Assembly (NCBI GenBank): GCA_905331475.1
Contig: CAJNYU010001910.1
Span: 183,149 to 247,148, forward strand
Origin: Rotaria socialis
Lineage: Eukaryota > Rotifera > Eurotatoria > Philodinida > Philodinidae
Direction: 5' to 3'
DNA length: 64,000 bases
Each line of letters opens with the position of its first letter. Position 1 is the stretch's first letter. Under the pieces are notes generated by a model. The model did no database searches. It saw only the letters and a list, made by a program, of their open reading frames with translations, and had not been told where the DNA came from. A program made the position numbers and the translations under genes. Of the stretch, positions 40,201-51,286 are shown piece after piece.

Positions 40201-42507
40201 TCAATTGTATTATTTCACTCTTTGATATTAAAAATTAAGTTTAAACTAAACTATGATGCTTCATCAATAATCTTCTATCATGTATAAATCAAATACAAAA
40301 GAAAATATCTTTAAGATTTGTATCATTATTCTCAGTTCATTCAATGGAATATTTTATCTATCAATTTATTCATTTGTGTAGGAACTCTGCCTATCAATAA
40401 TTCCATCATTTGCACATTTAATCGATTTACAAGCAATGAAATATTGTATTTTACCACGTATAAAAAAAATCTGCTTTGAAACAATAACATTAAGTGTAAG
40501 TAAAAACACTTAATTTCATTTCAATTATTTATTCTATTCGCCTTTTTGGTTTTAGGTTCGTGTTAATTCTTTGATATGTCTGGGAAAGTTAGTTGAATCG
40601 TTAGATAAATGGATTATTATAGATGAAGTAATACCTTTACTTCATTCTATACCATCTCGGGAACCTGCAGTTCTTATGGCAATATTAGGAATCATAAAAG
40701 TTGCAATGACCTCAACAAAATCTGGCGGTATACCACGTGAAATTCTTGCTACAAGAGTTATACCATTTTTAGTACCAATCTCAATTGAAACAAGTCTAAA
40801 TCTCAATCAAGTAAATATTATCATTCTTCTTCATCAGTAATTAGTTCAATTGTTTCACTTTTCGCCCCGTTGCAACAATGAAGAAGTGGGATGAATGTAG
40901 AGTTGAACACGTTGAAATATTATCATAATATAGGCTAGAATTGAAAACAACTAAATTTTTTCAGCTTCAAATTTAAATCGTTGTTTTTATAGTTTCAATA
41001 GCATAGAAACATTTTTCATCCATAAAAAATATTCGAAGAGTTACTTTTACTACGTTCAATTGAAAAACAATGGACAGAAAATATTTTTTTTCCGTCGCTT
41101 GCTCAAAATATTCTCATGTTCTAGTTCAATGCCTATATGTCAACGATTAAAGATATGTTACAAACAGTTGAAATCGAACAACGTAAAAAACTCGAACAAC
41201 TTTCACAACAAGCTGCAAAGTAAATCTATTCATGTTATATTTCTTCTGTAGATTTTTGTTAAAATACTATTTCAGTGCACCCATTGTTCCGATCGGACCT
41301 TCAACAAAGGATATGAGCTTTGATCAAAAATCAACATCTATGGTAAGTTCCCAAAAGATTTAATTTTGTCTTGTTCAACATGAAATAAAAACTGATAGAG
41401 GTCTATGTCTGAATGTGTTACGTGTCATGATACAGTTTTTAAATATAGTATTACAGACTACATATCAATAATGTCTTGTTATCGAATATATGAACTACTC
41501 ACTGATTGACCTTTCTGTGAGCATGGAATTAAAGAAACATATCCTAAAATTGATAGATTAATATAGTACCTCTTCAACTAGTCATAAAAGCTGTACTATG
41601 TTTCACATACTTATCTAGCAACAAGATCGCTAATGATTTTTTTAAATTTATATTAAGATTGATCAATTCATGCTTGGACATGGTTTTAATTCTGAGGTAG
41701 CTCAAAATAAAAGCATGGCAGCTAGTTTTGACAGTAATTTATCGGCTGACAGTTTGAAACCACAACAAATATCACCAAACCAATCAACTGTGTCAGAAAG
41801 TTCTATTGCAAAAAAAGTAAATATAAGAAATATTTTTATCTTTTGACGAAAGATTATTTTTTTTGATTTTCTGTTAGACATTAACATTAGAAGAAAAAGA
41901 ACGAATGATGCGAGAAAATGATCAAACACAACGTATGAAATCTCAAAGTGAACTTATATCTGAACGTAAAACTGTGATGACACCAATGTCCAATATTCCA
42001 CTTATGGCTATGACTCCAATATCAGCAACAACAACAATGTCGAATACGTCGTCAGCATTTGTTAAAGATTTGACAAGTTCTCTATTCGAACAAACTTCAC
42101 CGCAACCATCGTATGGTATCATGTCTTCTTCTCAAACAATGCCATCACTGACGCGACCGACTCTGAATAATTTATCATCTCCAATGCAACCGCAACCAAA
42201 ACGACCGCCAATGAACTTTACTTCACCATCACCATCGTCAACAGCTACCACTGATTTAACATCAAGCCTTATGAACAATATTAATTTTCTTGCTTCTCGA
42301 CCACAAACTAGTCCCAGTATAATGCCATTGAATTCAATGAATTCTAATATGAATTCATTGATGCCTTTGCCTATGAATAGTTCAAGAACATCATTGGGTG
42401 GTATGCAGTTATTTCAACCACTACCATCAGGTTCCGTTGTGGTTAACAGTACAAATGTAACAAGTTCAAAAACAGCAGCTGCCGAACTTGATGATCTATT
42501 TAATTAG
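37252..42507 (+). CDS. SCYL2: SCY1-like pseudokinase 2 (clathrin/endosome trafficking)
   Basis: SCYL2/CVAK104 binds clathrin and adaptors at endosomes and the trans-Golgi. Eighteen exons: 37252-37395, 37467-37544, 38326-38413, 38462-38531, 38586-38730, 38790-38930, 38991-39323, 39378-39503, 39575-39670, 39726-39806, 39865-39894, 39943-40065, 40382-40495, 40556-40810, 41125-41219, 41276-41342, 41658-41816, 41878-42507; 924 residues (human about 929). The kinase-like domain covers roughly residues 33-330. The catalytic loop reads YHRNISPESII (Asn for the catalytic Asp) and the DFG position reads SGF, so a pseudokinase. HEAT-like helices follow, then a Ser/Thr/Pro/Met-rich tail ending DDLFN. Exon 6 must read through an internal GGT to 38930, because an earlier donor causes a stop. 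Exon 11 is only 30 nt (GSSASGSVMQ). Poly(A) signal at 42640-42645. Confidence 0.93.
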
Positions 42508-43447
42508 TCTCAGAACAGTGATGTATGTAACATTCCTGTTCCATCTTATCTTTTAAATATGGTTTCGTGTTATAATTAGTCATATTTATTTTATTTATAT
42601 TCTGTATCTTTTTGTTCTCTATTATTCCGTTCTCAATATAATAAACGAAAGAAAAGTAAATATTGCTTTTCGTGCCATGTGGATTGATATCTATTCAACG
42701 AAGACGCATTTAACAGCGAGGCATCGAGAAATATATCATTCGTTCAAAGGGCAACAATATAATCGTATAATGTACAATGAATATAATCAAACAGCAAGGA
42801 TTTTGCTATTTGATATTTTAGAACACTTTTATTTTGAGCGTTTTATAATTTAGTTAAGACGAACTGATCGTGATACCCTTGAACATATTCCTTTTAAAAA
42901 AGTTGAGCTATCATTTTTTGATTTAGCGTAAATTAAAAAAATTATAAGTTTTCAATACACCAAGAAATATTTTATCTGTCAAATCTCAATAGTTATTTAG
43001 TATTTATTTTGTATTCAATAATAATATTCTCAAAAAAAATATATGTTTTGAATTCCTTAGCAACTAGAGAATATTTTATAAAAATTCATGCATCCTATTT
43101 TCTTATTGTATTGTTAATAAAATCAAAAACTGTGAAATAACTGCCAAGATCAGTGCGACTAATGTTTTTGCTAAAGCTCACTATTAAAAGTTTTATGTAC
43201 GACTTTCAGGAAAAAACGCAAAAATGATTTTTAATTGGAAATGAACAGCGCACAACTTATTGTTTTGATTCATTTATCATGAAACCTTGGTGGTACGAAA
43301 CGAAGAACTACTGGTGTGTGACAGCCATCAGGGTCGACTTGTAGTAAACAGAATGGCCTACTTGTCCTTCGATATATTCTTTTTTTTTTGTCTTCATTTC
43401 ATTTTGCCGATAGTAAAACATAGTATCAAGTGATTTGAGTACTACAT
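42508..43447. other. Intergenic: SCYL2 3' flank / repeat-protein upstream
   Basis: About 940 bases. The left part is AT-rich UTR and spacer. The right part (about 43270-43380) is GC-richer and may be promoter or 5' UTR of the next gene. No coding sequence is supported. Confidence 0.45.
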
Positions 43448-44917
43448 ATGATTATGGACTACCTAACAGAAAGGCAAGAACGTGGTCAGATATATGAATT
43501 TCCTTATTCTGGTCACACCACACATTCAACATCATTTTTAAGTTACAATACCAATGGAATACCATCAGTAAGCATAATTAAATAGTTGTATTTGTAAATG
43601 TAAATTAAAATACTTTGCTCACTAGAATAACTACTCGCCACTAGATAATTTCCTTCATCATCCACAACCAAATTTCAATACATCAATCACGTCACAAATG
43701 CCTTCTATGTTGGGAAGCAATACTCTTGTCTTTCAAGTACCAGGTTAGCTTTATTTTTACTATTAAAAATTGGGCTAGTCTATTAAGATTAACAGATTAT
43801 GTACCACTTGACACAATCTTAAAACAGCTTGGTGTAGATATACACTCAATGCATCGATCTCCATCTGGTTATAATTATCATAACAGTGAGTTGTTTGATT
43901 TATCGTTATGAAAACGTAAATTATTTTTCTGTCTATTTTTCTTAAGATCCATCGTCATCACTCGAGTTGAGTCTTCCTCCACGAGCTTCTCGTCATCGAT
44001 CATTAATATGCCGTGAATTCTCAGATTCTGAGAGTGACAATCGTCAAGGATATTTATCTGATAATCAACGACGAATGTCAGGTCGCCGTCGACGACTAAT
44101 CTGTCGCGAAATTTCAGATTCCGAGAGTGACAATGATCAAGGACGTTCATCATATCGACGTCGGGGACGGCATGGTTCTAATTCTGCATGGAATAGAAAA
44201 AAACAACGTCCTCCTGGTATTCACAATTTATTAGGTAATGTCTGGAAACAAGCAAGAAATCCTACAAAAAACGGGCCTCAATCAAATTCAAATTCTACTT
44301 TAAATCCACAATGGCGAGACATGGTGAAACCTGCTACTCCGCCTCAACAACCTACTGGTGCTAACAATGCTTGGCAAGCAATGCTAAACAATGCTACTCC
44401 ACCTCAACAACAACCTACTGGTGTTAATAACGTTTGGCAAGCAATGCAAAACAATGCTACTCCACCTCAACAACAACCTACTGGTGTTAATAACGTTTGG
44501 CAAGCAATGCAAAACAATGCTGCTCCACCTCAACAACCTACTGGTGTTAATAACGTTTGGCAAGCAATGCAAAATCCATCTGCTCCAATTTCACCACAGC
44601 AAGGAAATCCTGGTGTAAATAATGTTTGGAACAAAACAAAAACTGCACCAGATGAAAACACTGGATTCTTAGCTCGATTTCGTAGGAAGCCTTCGACTAC
44701 TAGTACCGTTTTTCAACCACCGCCATTTCAACAGAACCAGGCAGCTATGAATAATTTTCCAGCTGCAGATAATCTACAAGCTGGAGCCAATCAACGGAAT
44801 CCTGCTTTAGCAAATATGCAAAGTAATGTTAATAATTTTCAGCAGCAAGGTCCTCCGCTAACTTCGATACCACCTCCTACGATGAATCCTGCTTGGAATA
44901 TGATGTCTAGAGGATAA
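43448..44917 (+). CDS. Unknown Pro/Gln-rich protein with 20-21 residue tandem repeats
   Basis: I do not recognise the family. Exons: 43448-43567, 43626-43743, 43796-43885, 43947-44917; phases agree, 432 residues. The first two exons encode a Tyr/Asn/Ser/Pro-rich stretch. A basic Arg/Ser region follows with two copies of LICRE(F/I)SDSESDN, whose acidic SDSESD looks like a casein kinase 2 site. Then come four tandem units of the type ATPPQQQPTGVNNVWQAMQNN and a degenerate fifth (SPQQGNPGVNNVWNKTK), and a Pro/Gln/Asn-rich end (MNPAWNMMSRG). No signal peptide or membrane helix is seen. The Arg/Ser and low-complexity character suggests a nuclear or RNA-granule protein, but that is inference. The acceptor at 43795 was chosen because the earlier AGs break the frame. 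Confidence 0.75.
44333..44578 (+). repeat. Coding minisatellite, four 60/63-bp units
   Basis: Units start at 44333 (60 bp), 44393 (63 bp), 44456 (63 bp) and 44519 (60 bp). The 3-bp difference is one CAA (Gln) codon. The two 63-bp units are identical and the last unit nearly so, showing recent duplication. Each unit encodes PTG(V/A)NN(V/A)WQAM within its 20-21 residues. Confidence 0.92.
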
Positions 44918-45798
44918 TCAACAACGTATTAACCAAATCGTGTTATAAATCCTTCATAGAATCAGATATCAAGACCAATCCTAGTTTTCTCTACAATAAC
45001 TACTCTACTTTCGAAAATCATCTTTGAATTAAACACATGAAAAAGAACATTGCACGGTTCATATCAATCATAGAGTCCTCTCTATCGTTATCTATTAATG
45101 AATACAATATAATATGAATTTGTTGGATCGATGTAATATAATGTGCCTAGTTGCTTTTTTCGATGATGATACATACAATATTTATTCTATTCTGGGTCTA
45201 TGTAATTTTATTTTTCATCAATATTTATTAAAAATTATACAAAAAATTTGTGTTTAAACTTCATTTTGATGAAAACAAATAACATAGAACTAAAACTTGT
45301 AATTGTCAATGATTTCTAGTCGAAGAGATAGATTTGCTTGATTGATGGAAAATGTAAATATAAAAGTACTACTCGTGAAAATAATGATTAGAACTATAAT
45401 TTATATAATATCGATCTGCAAAAAATTTTCTTCGGTGGTCATCGTATCGAGTCATCTCGAACTACTACTTTAGCTTCGCAATAAGCACTTATCTATTAAT
45501 AATGTTTTCATTGACAAAATAATAGAGAATTTTTCTTTCTCACGCGCATGGGATAACAACAGAAGTAGATAGTGATTAATCACAGGTGAAGATAAAAAAA
45601 ACAACAATTTTTAAAAAGAAATTAGTAATAGCAGCCTGGTTTAAATATAAATTTTCTTATCGCCACAATAAATTCAAAGTCAATAGCGTCATTGCCACGA
45701 AAGATTGTGAAATACCGAGATAAATATTTCGATAAAACACTAGAGTAGACACATTTATTTAAGTTAGAAAGCAATTGAAATTCATTGTATTTTATAAA
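44918..45798. other. Intergenic
   Basis: About 880 bases of AT-rich spacer between the repeat protein and the MRH-module gene, presumably a 3' UTR and a promoter. No RNA gene or coding exon is recognised. Confidence 0.5.
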
Positions 45799-47163
45799 AT
45801 GCAGATTGTTAATATTTTATTCATCGTTGGCTTTTGCCGTGCAACTCTAGCGGATAATTCATGTATTTTTCAACATTCAACCAAAGGTGTTATTAATCTG
45901 AAATCCATTGGTTTACGAAATGGTCAACCCCGTTTTCGAGATTTATCAACTCCCTCAGCCCCCTATTATACTTACTCGTTCAATCCATGCTATCCATTTA
46001 CAGAAAATGGTTGCGATGATGCAGCTGTGTGTCAATGTCTGTATAAATGTAAAAGTTTTTAATTTAATATATTAACGTTTGCTTTTTCTAGTATCGTCCG
46101 ATCGACAATATTCATATAAGTTGGGTACACAAAATATCTCTACATGGTCATTAGATGCAAATATGGCGCCTGTTCTTACGTATACTTATGGTTCAAAAAC
46201 AGTTTCTATAACAATGATTTGTTCGGCCATTGATCAAGATGAATTTGAAATAAGTGGTGAATATGCTGTTGATCAATATTCTATGCGTTTACGATCACGT
46301 TGTGCCTGTTGGAATGGATGTATTAGTCCTCAACCGAGCACTACTACTTCTAGTACGATCTTGTTTTCTTCCTAACGAAAATTATTCAGGTTGGACCCCT
46401 CCATTTTTTTGCATTAAATAGGAACATCATCACCACCACTACCAAAAACAACTACAGCACATTCGATCTATTATGATGCATGTAAATATCATGATTCTCG
46501 ATATGGTACCATTGATTTATCATCGATTGGAAGCATAACTGGTAGAGCCATATTCAAAGATGTAAAATCAATTTATACAGATAGCTTCGTCTGGTCTTAT
46601 AATCCATGTTACAATTTTTCAGAACATCAGTGTCATCATGTAGCTGGATGTCAAAGTAAAATTTTTAATTCAAGTTTTGTACATCTTGCAAAGCTTAAGT
46701 TTTTTGTTTCATTTAAGCCGATAAAAATCGTCGTATAAGTTATTCAATTGGATTGCAAGACTATGCTTATTGGATAAATATGGATAATACAAGAAATCCT
46801 TTTCGATCGATTGTTTATCCTTCGCCAAGCAACAATCGACGTTTAACTGTGCAACTTATTTGTGATCAATCAATATCATTTCATCGTCTTCAAGTAATCG
46901 GCGAAACATCTTCGCATGAATATACCATGCAATTAACAAGTCCTTGTGCATGTTGGGATGGATGTTCTCAACCAACACCAAGTCCATCATCATTTACTTG
47001 GGATTTTTGGATGACTGTGTGTGCAGCCGGCATTGTATTATTTTTACTATTTCTTATAATGATCAGTTGCTTATTTTGTTCAAAACCAAAACGAACCTAT
47101 CATAATATGTCAATCAATGAAAGCACACCAATTATTCATGGTTCCAAAGAGTATCGTCCATAG
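45799..47163 (+). CDS. Type I membrane protein with two MRH-like lectin modules
   Basis: Mannose-6-phosphate-receptor-homology modules bind phosphorylated or mannose-rich glycans in secretory and lysosomal sorting. Exons: 45799-46036 (or 46048), 46092-46352, 46422-46655, 46718-47163; about 392-396 residues. A signal peptide (MQIVNILFIVGFCRATLA) is followed by module 1 (GVINLKSIGL, YTYSFNPCYPF, DDAAVCQ, YSYKLGTQ, ending CACWNGC) and module 2 (GTIDLSSIGS, WSYNPCYNF, VAGCQ, ISYSIGLQ, ending CACWDGC). A Thr/Pro linker joins them. One transmembrane helix (VCAAGIVLFLLFLIMISCLFC) precedes a tail of about 30 residues (KPKRTYHN...SKEYRP). The donor at 46037 (GTCTGT) gives module spacing like module 2; the better-looking donor at 46049 adds CLYK. 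Poly(A) signal at 47203-47208. Sugar specificity cannot be read by eye, so no symbol is given. Confidence 0.7.
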
Positions 47164-47399
47164 AAGTACACGACTTATTTTTCGTACATGTATTCTTTTT
47201 TAAATAAAATGATTAACTTTGTGAATTATTATCCACAGATATAGAAAAAGCAATGTCCTTAATGTTTAAAATCAAAATTTCCTTCGCAATGTAGGCGCTA
47301 GTACTTTCTAGAGATGCACACAAGATCAAAATCTATCTTTCAAAAGCCAAAACAGAAGCTAACCTCTTGAATCGATTTCCTAGACTGAAAGGATAGGGT

Positions 47400-47985
47400 C
47401 TAGAAACCGTAATTCACCTGTGCCTGTCTGTCTATCTGTAACAATGGCACAAATGACCATTTCCATGGGACATATTATCGGCGGATCCACTGAGGGGCCA
47501 CGCAGAGTATTCCCTTTTAATGACGGAGCAAGTGAAGCGGACTGCCGAAGTTCCCATAAGGAACTTTTATCACTGCATGGGTAAATTGTTTAACGGCGTG
47601 ATCCAGTAGCTAGGTGAAGCCCAATCACTTCCTCTTGTGAAAGATATTTAAGCCCCCTGATGAGAACTGCGAACAGTGTATTCTATTAGTCAGGTGGCTG
47701 AGAGCTCTCTCTCTCTCCCTCCCTTGGTCAGAAGAAAAATCATGGTTCAGGCACTGCTTTGCACCTGTCTTCTATGCATATTTTGGTTACGTTTTTTTAT
47801 TCATGGTTCTTGGAATTTTTTTATTTTCTTCTCATCGGTACCCCACTTTCACATATTCATCCTCTGCATTTCTTGTCTCGATTGAACTTATCCACTCATG
47901 TTTTTGGAAATTTCAGGATCTGTGGTGGAAACTGCGGACGAAGTCCGTGCTTCATATATTTTCATGTGTGAGTTCTGCCAGCCTA
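47400..47985 (+). other. Promoter-like or LTR-like island with possible small Cys-rich ORF
   Basis: The island has a TATA-like GATATTTAAG (about 47642), a CT tract (about 47705-47725) and a short hairpin (AAGTTCC/GGAACTT near 47549-47567). An ATG at 47743 could open a frame that, if the GT after TATTTTG and the AG at 47915-47916 are used, reads MVQALLCTCLLCIFW then ICGGNCGRSPCFIYFHV and stops. The region could also be a solo LTR or other mobile-element remnant. No flanking duplication was found, and none of these readings is proven. Confidence 0.3.
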
Positions 47986-49278
47986 AAGGTTAGTGAATCG
48001 ATTTTCGATTCAGGTTACTTGCACCTTAATAAGAATTCAAAAAACCTAACTCAAAATAATGAAACTTCAATTTTTGAATTTACTCGAACATGTAGTGTAA
48101 CAACGCCTCTCAGCTTCTTCTTTCGTTAGTATGATTCTCATACATCAATTGCCTACTGAAGGGAAAATTTTGAGGTTAACTGATTCAATCAATAATGTGG
48201 TTTTTCTTGATTTACACACAAACGAATCTAATGACTTACATACATATGTAGTTGCTTTTTAATGTTATCGTTTATACCTATGTCCTTGCTTTGATTTGGA
48301 GACTACGTAGTATTACTCAGAACAGAACAGAGTAGTAAAAACAATTAGTCTCCTCAGTTTCGATAAAAAACACTGATGTTTCGAATATTATTTCAAAGTA
48401 CTAATACTCTATGTTTATTATGAGTATCTACAAACTGTTAAACTCTCAAAATGTTTTCTCTATGTTGAAATAGTCATGTTTAGTTACTGTAAAAATTCTG
48501 AAATGTTGAACTTCAAACAGAAAACTGGTGGGAAATTTTTAGCGTTTTTCCATTGAGAATACAAGCCTAAATTATCAGTTTCTCGATATATTTGACAAAT
48601 ATGGGCACACACACACACGCAAGAGATTCTTAAAGTTATGGTAACAATGTCACCTAGTTCCTGTGATCTTCAATATCTATTTCTTGGAACGAAACGTATA
48701 AAGTAAATAAAAATCACATATAATGTGTGATGTGACGTGAAAAATCTTTCAAGCTCAAGTTTTTCATAGTTTTGTAGCTTAAGCTTTTCTGAGTCGTATG
48801 TTGCAGATTCATTTTAATAATTAAATCCCAATACATTTTTGTCTGTATTGAATTTAGCACAAGTTTGTTTTTATGGAATGGTGAAATTTCCAGCAAGGTT
48901 AGCTAGTCAATATGTTAGTTGTATTACTAGATTCTGATAAATACAATTAAATTATGTCTGAAAGTTTGTCGCGATCATTTAAAATAGAATCCGGTCTGAA
49001 AAAAGACTTGCTAATTGTTCAAATCATTGGTGGTGAGAATTCATTTTAAGTTAATGAAATCATCAAATAATGACGTGAAATCGATAAAGTATCGTGCTAG
49101 CAATTCGAATTATGATTTGTCTCTACGCTCTAACGCTAGGGTGATGTTTCGAAAAATATACTATTGATTATGGTACTATTGTTAAAGGATACGTTTGCCA
49201 TGTAGTGAACATAGAAAATAATATTTTCAGCTCGAATAATTTATTTCAATAATATACGTGTGCGTTTTGCTAAAGTAA

Positions 49279-49298
49279 GAAGAGAGAGAGAGAGAGAG
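49279..49298. repeat. (AG)n microsatellite
   Basis: Ten AG dinucleotides, about 150 bases beyond the BCAP31 stop codon on the opposite strand. No function is indicated. Confidence 0.8.
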
Positions 49299-49445
49299 CT
49301 AGTAACGAAGTAGTAGAAACAAAAAACTATTCAATGAGATCATTAACAAAAATGTTTGTTTAGCCATTTGACATGCGATATAAAATTTAATAAACACATT
49401 GCAACAGGTTGTCCCATAGTGTTCATAAGAACATGATCGACTGTT

Positions 49446-50481
49446 TTATTTGTCTTTTGATGAATCACTATCAGATTTCATCGCTAGTTGAATCTAAAAC
49501 GTAAATAAAGCCATTAAGTTAGTTATTTTAATAAATTGATGATATTAATTTACTTGTGCTTGTCGATGTTCTGTTTTGAGTTTATCATATTCTTCTATAG
49601 AATTGTTATATCGTTCACGTAGTGTTTGCAAATCTTCCTTGGCTTGAATTGCTTCTGTTAAATTTATAAGAAAGATAATTTTTTTTCTTCGAAAAATCAT
49701 CTTGTTTAACAGACCTCGTTTATATTTTTCAACTTCAGCTTCACGTTTTTTTAATTCAACAGAATTTGATGCATTTCCTGTCGATGCTTCACTTTCTTGT
49801 GAATCAATTTTCTAAATATCAAAACTAAACTTATTTTATTCTACCACAATGTAACTTTACTTTTGGATCATTGGCTTTAAGTCCTTCGAAATGACGTTGT
49901 GCACCTTCCGCTTGTTTCAGTGCGGCAGTGGAATCAGCCATTTGGCGAGCACATGTTGATAATAGATTAATTAAACGTCGAACAACACTAAGTAGTTTTA
50001 TTTAAAACAAACACGAAATACGCATATGATTTTCACTTACAACCAAAGAAAAAGAGCAAAACCAGCTATGTAGAAATTTCTTTGTGAACGAAATTCTTTC
50101 ATATGTGCAAGAGATTCGGCATGTGGCGTTGATAAATCCTTAACTCCAAGACTTGCATATTTACGAAGTTCACGAATTGAATCTATAGAAATTTTAAAAT
50201 AGATTTTAAAGAAAATTTCAAAATGATTTTCTTACCAAGAAAAAGTAAAGCAAAAACGCATATGATAAAATTAAAATAATATCCGGCTCCAGCTGTAAAA
50301 GCTTTAGCAAGTCTTGACTTAAAAAGTGTTTGCCAACTAAAATTAAAACAAAATTGATTTTAATTTTTATAGAATTGATAATTAATTACCGAACTGGTGA
50401 AATAAATGGCAAAAGTAGAATAATGACAGCAACTATTTCACTATAGAGAAATGTTGCAAGAAAGCTCCATTGAAAACTCAT
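49446..50481 (-). CDS. BCAP31: B-cell receptor-associated protein 31 homologue (ER sorting chaperone)
   Basis: ER membrane protein that helps export or retain client membrane proteins. Exons (minus): 50481-50390, 50336-50236, 50182-50041, 49987-49861, 49811-49715, 49654-49554, 49493-49446; 235 residues (human 246). Three transmembrane segments are seen near the N-terminus: FLATFLYSEIVAVIILLLPF, YYFNFIICVFALLFL and FYIAGFALFLWFVV. The family signature lies between helices 2 and 3 (DSIRELRKY, then AHMKEFRSQRNFYIAGF), followed by VVRRLINLLS. The C-terminal half is a charged coiled coil. The end SSKDK lacks the KKxx retrieval signal of vertebrate BAP31. The AATAAA overlaps the stop codon. An acceptor-like TTTTAG lies 13 bases before the ATG. 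Divergent from CDC123. BAP29 versus BAP31 is not separable by eye. Confidence 0.92.
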
Positions 50482-51286
50482 GTTTCAAATTGTTCTAAAA
50501 TTTACTCTGAGTAATAAAAATAATATGGTAAAAGCAAAGTCAAAGTATTTATTTAATAATAGATAACGAATAAAAATATATGAGTAATGAAAATAAAAGA
50601 AAGTGACAGCTGTGTGTATGATTCAATGCATTGCTGTTCGCAAATGATTGCAGCTATTTACATTTTAGTACTAAAAATTGAATTTGTCATCGAAAATTTT
50701 TGTAATTAATTTTTTTCTACATAAAATATTTACAATTGTTTATAATATGTATTTAATTAATCTATGCGTATGATTGAATGAAATTTTAACCAATAACAAC
50801 TATATAATATTCCGAGAGAGAAATAATACAACTGTATGATGAAATCGAAAGCTTTGGTAAGAATTAATTAGAATTGCATCAGCTATTTCCTTTTTATAAA
50901 TATCTAGGTTGAAGAAAAAATAAAATAGAAATAGATCATGCTGTTTTTCCATTAGTGCATTCCCCTTAATTTCTTTTCGTATTGCCATCTAGGTTCGTTG
51001 AGTATTCTATAGTGAAATAATAGCAAAAAAAAGTACAGAGACTATACCCGATGATGAAATTTATTATGAAACAGTGCATACGATTATATTTTGTTGATTG
51101 ATAAAATCTGACAATCAATAACAACTTTTTATAATATATATATATTCATGTGTTGTTGAAACGATCAATAAAAAGCACTATAGGCTGAGCTGTGATTCGA
51201 CCTATATTTCCCATAATTCCTATATTTTTAAAAAAGTGCAACCGGAGGCCACACTATAGAATCTATCGTTTTGTTTTAGATTCAAC
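50482..51286. promoter_or_regulatory. Divergent upstream region of BCAP31 and CDC123
   Basis: 805 bases between opposing start codons. Both sides have an acceptor-like TTTTAG close to the ATG (minus strand 50496-50495; plus strand 51278-51279), so real transcription starts may be farther out. It includes a TA-rich stretch near 51130. No coding sequence. Confidence 0.5.

Larger units (their letters stand above)
47164..49445. other. Intergenic with a GC-richer island
   Basis: About 2.3 kb. The section 47400-47980 is clearly GC-richer than its surroundings and is described separately. The rest is AT-rich with a CA run (48605-48618) and an AG run (49279-49298). No supported conserved gene. Confidence 0.5.

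Noticed and set aside
44384..44618. Repetitive open frames on the minus strand and another plus frame
   Set aside because: Shadow frames of the tandem coding repeat of the Pro/Gln-rich gene.
47653..47690. Hammerhead ribozyme suggested by CTGATGAG
   Set aside because: The GAAA core after stem II is missing and no stem I/III pairing was found.
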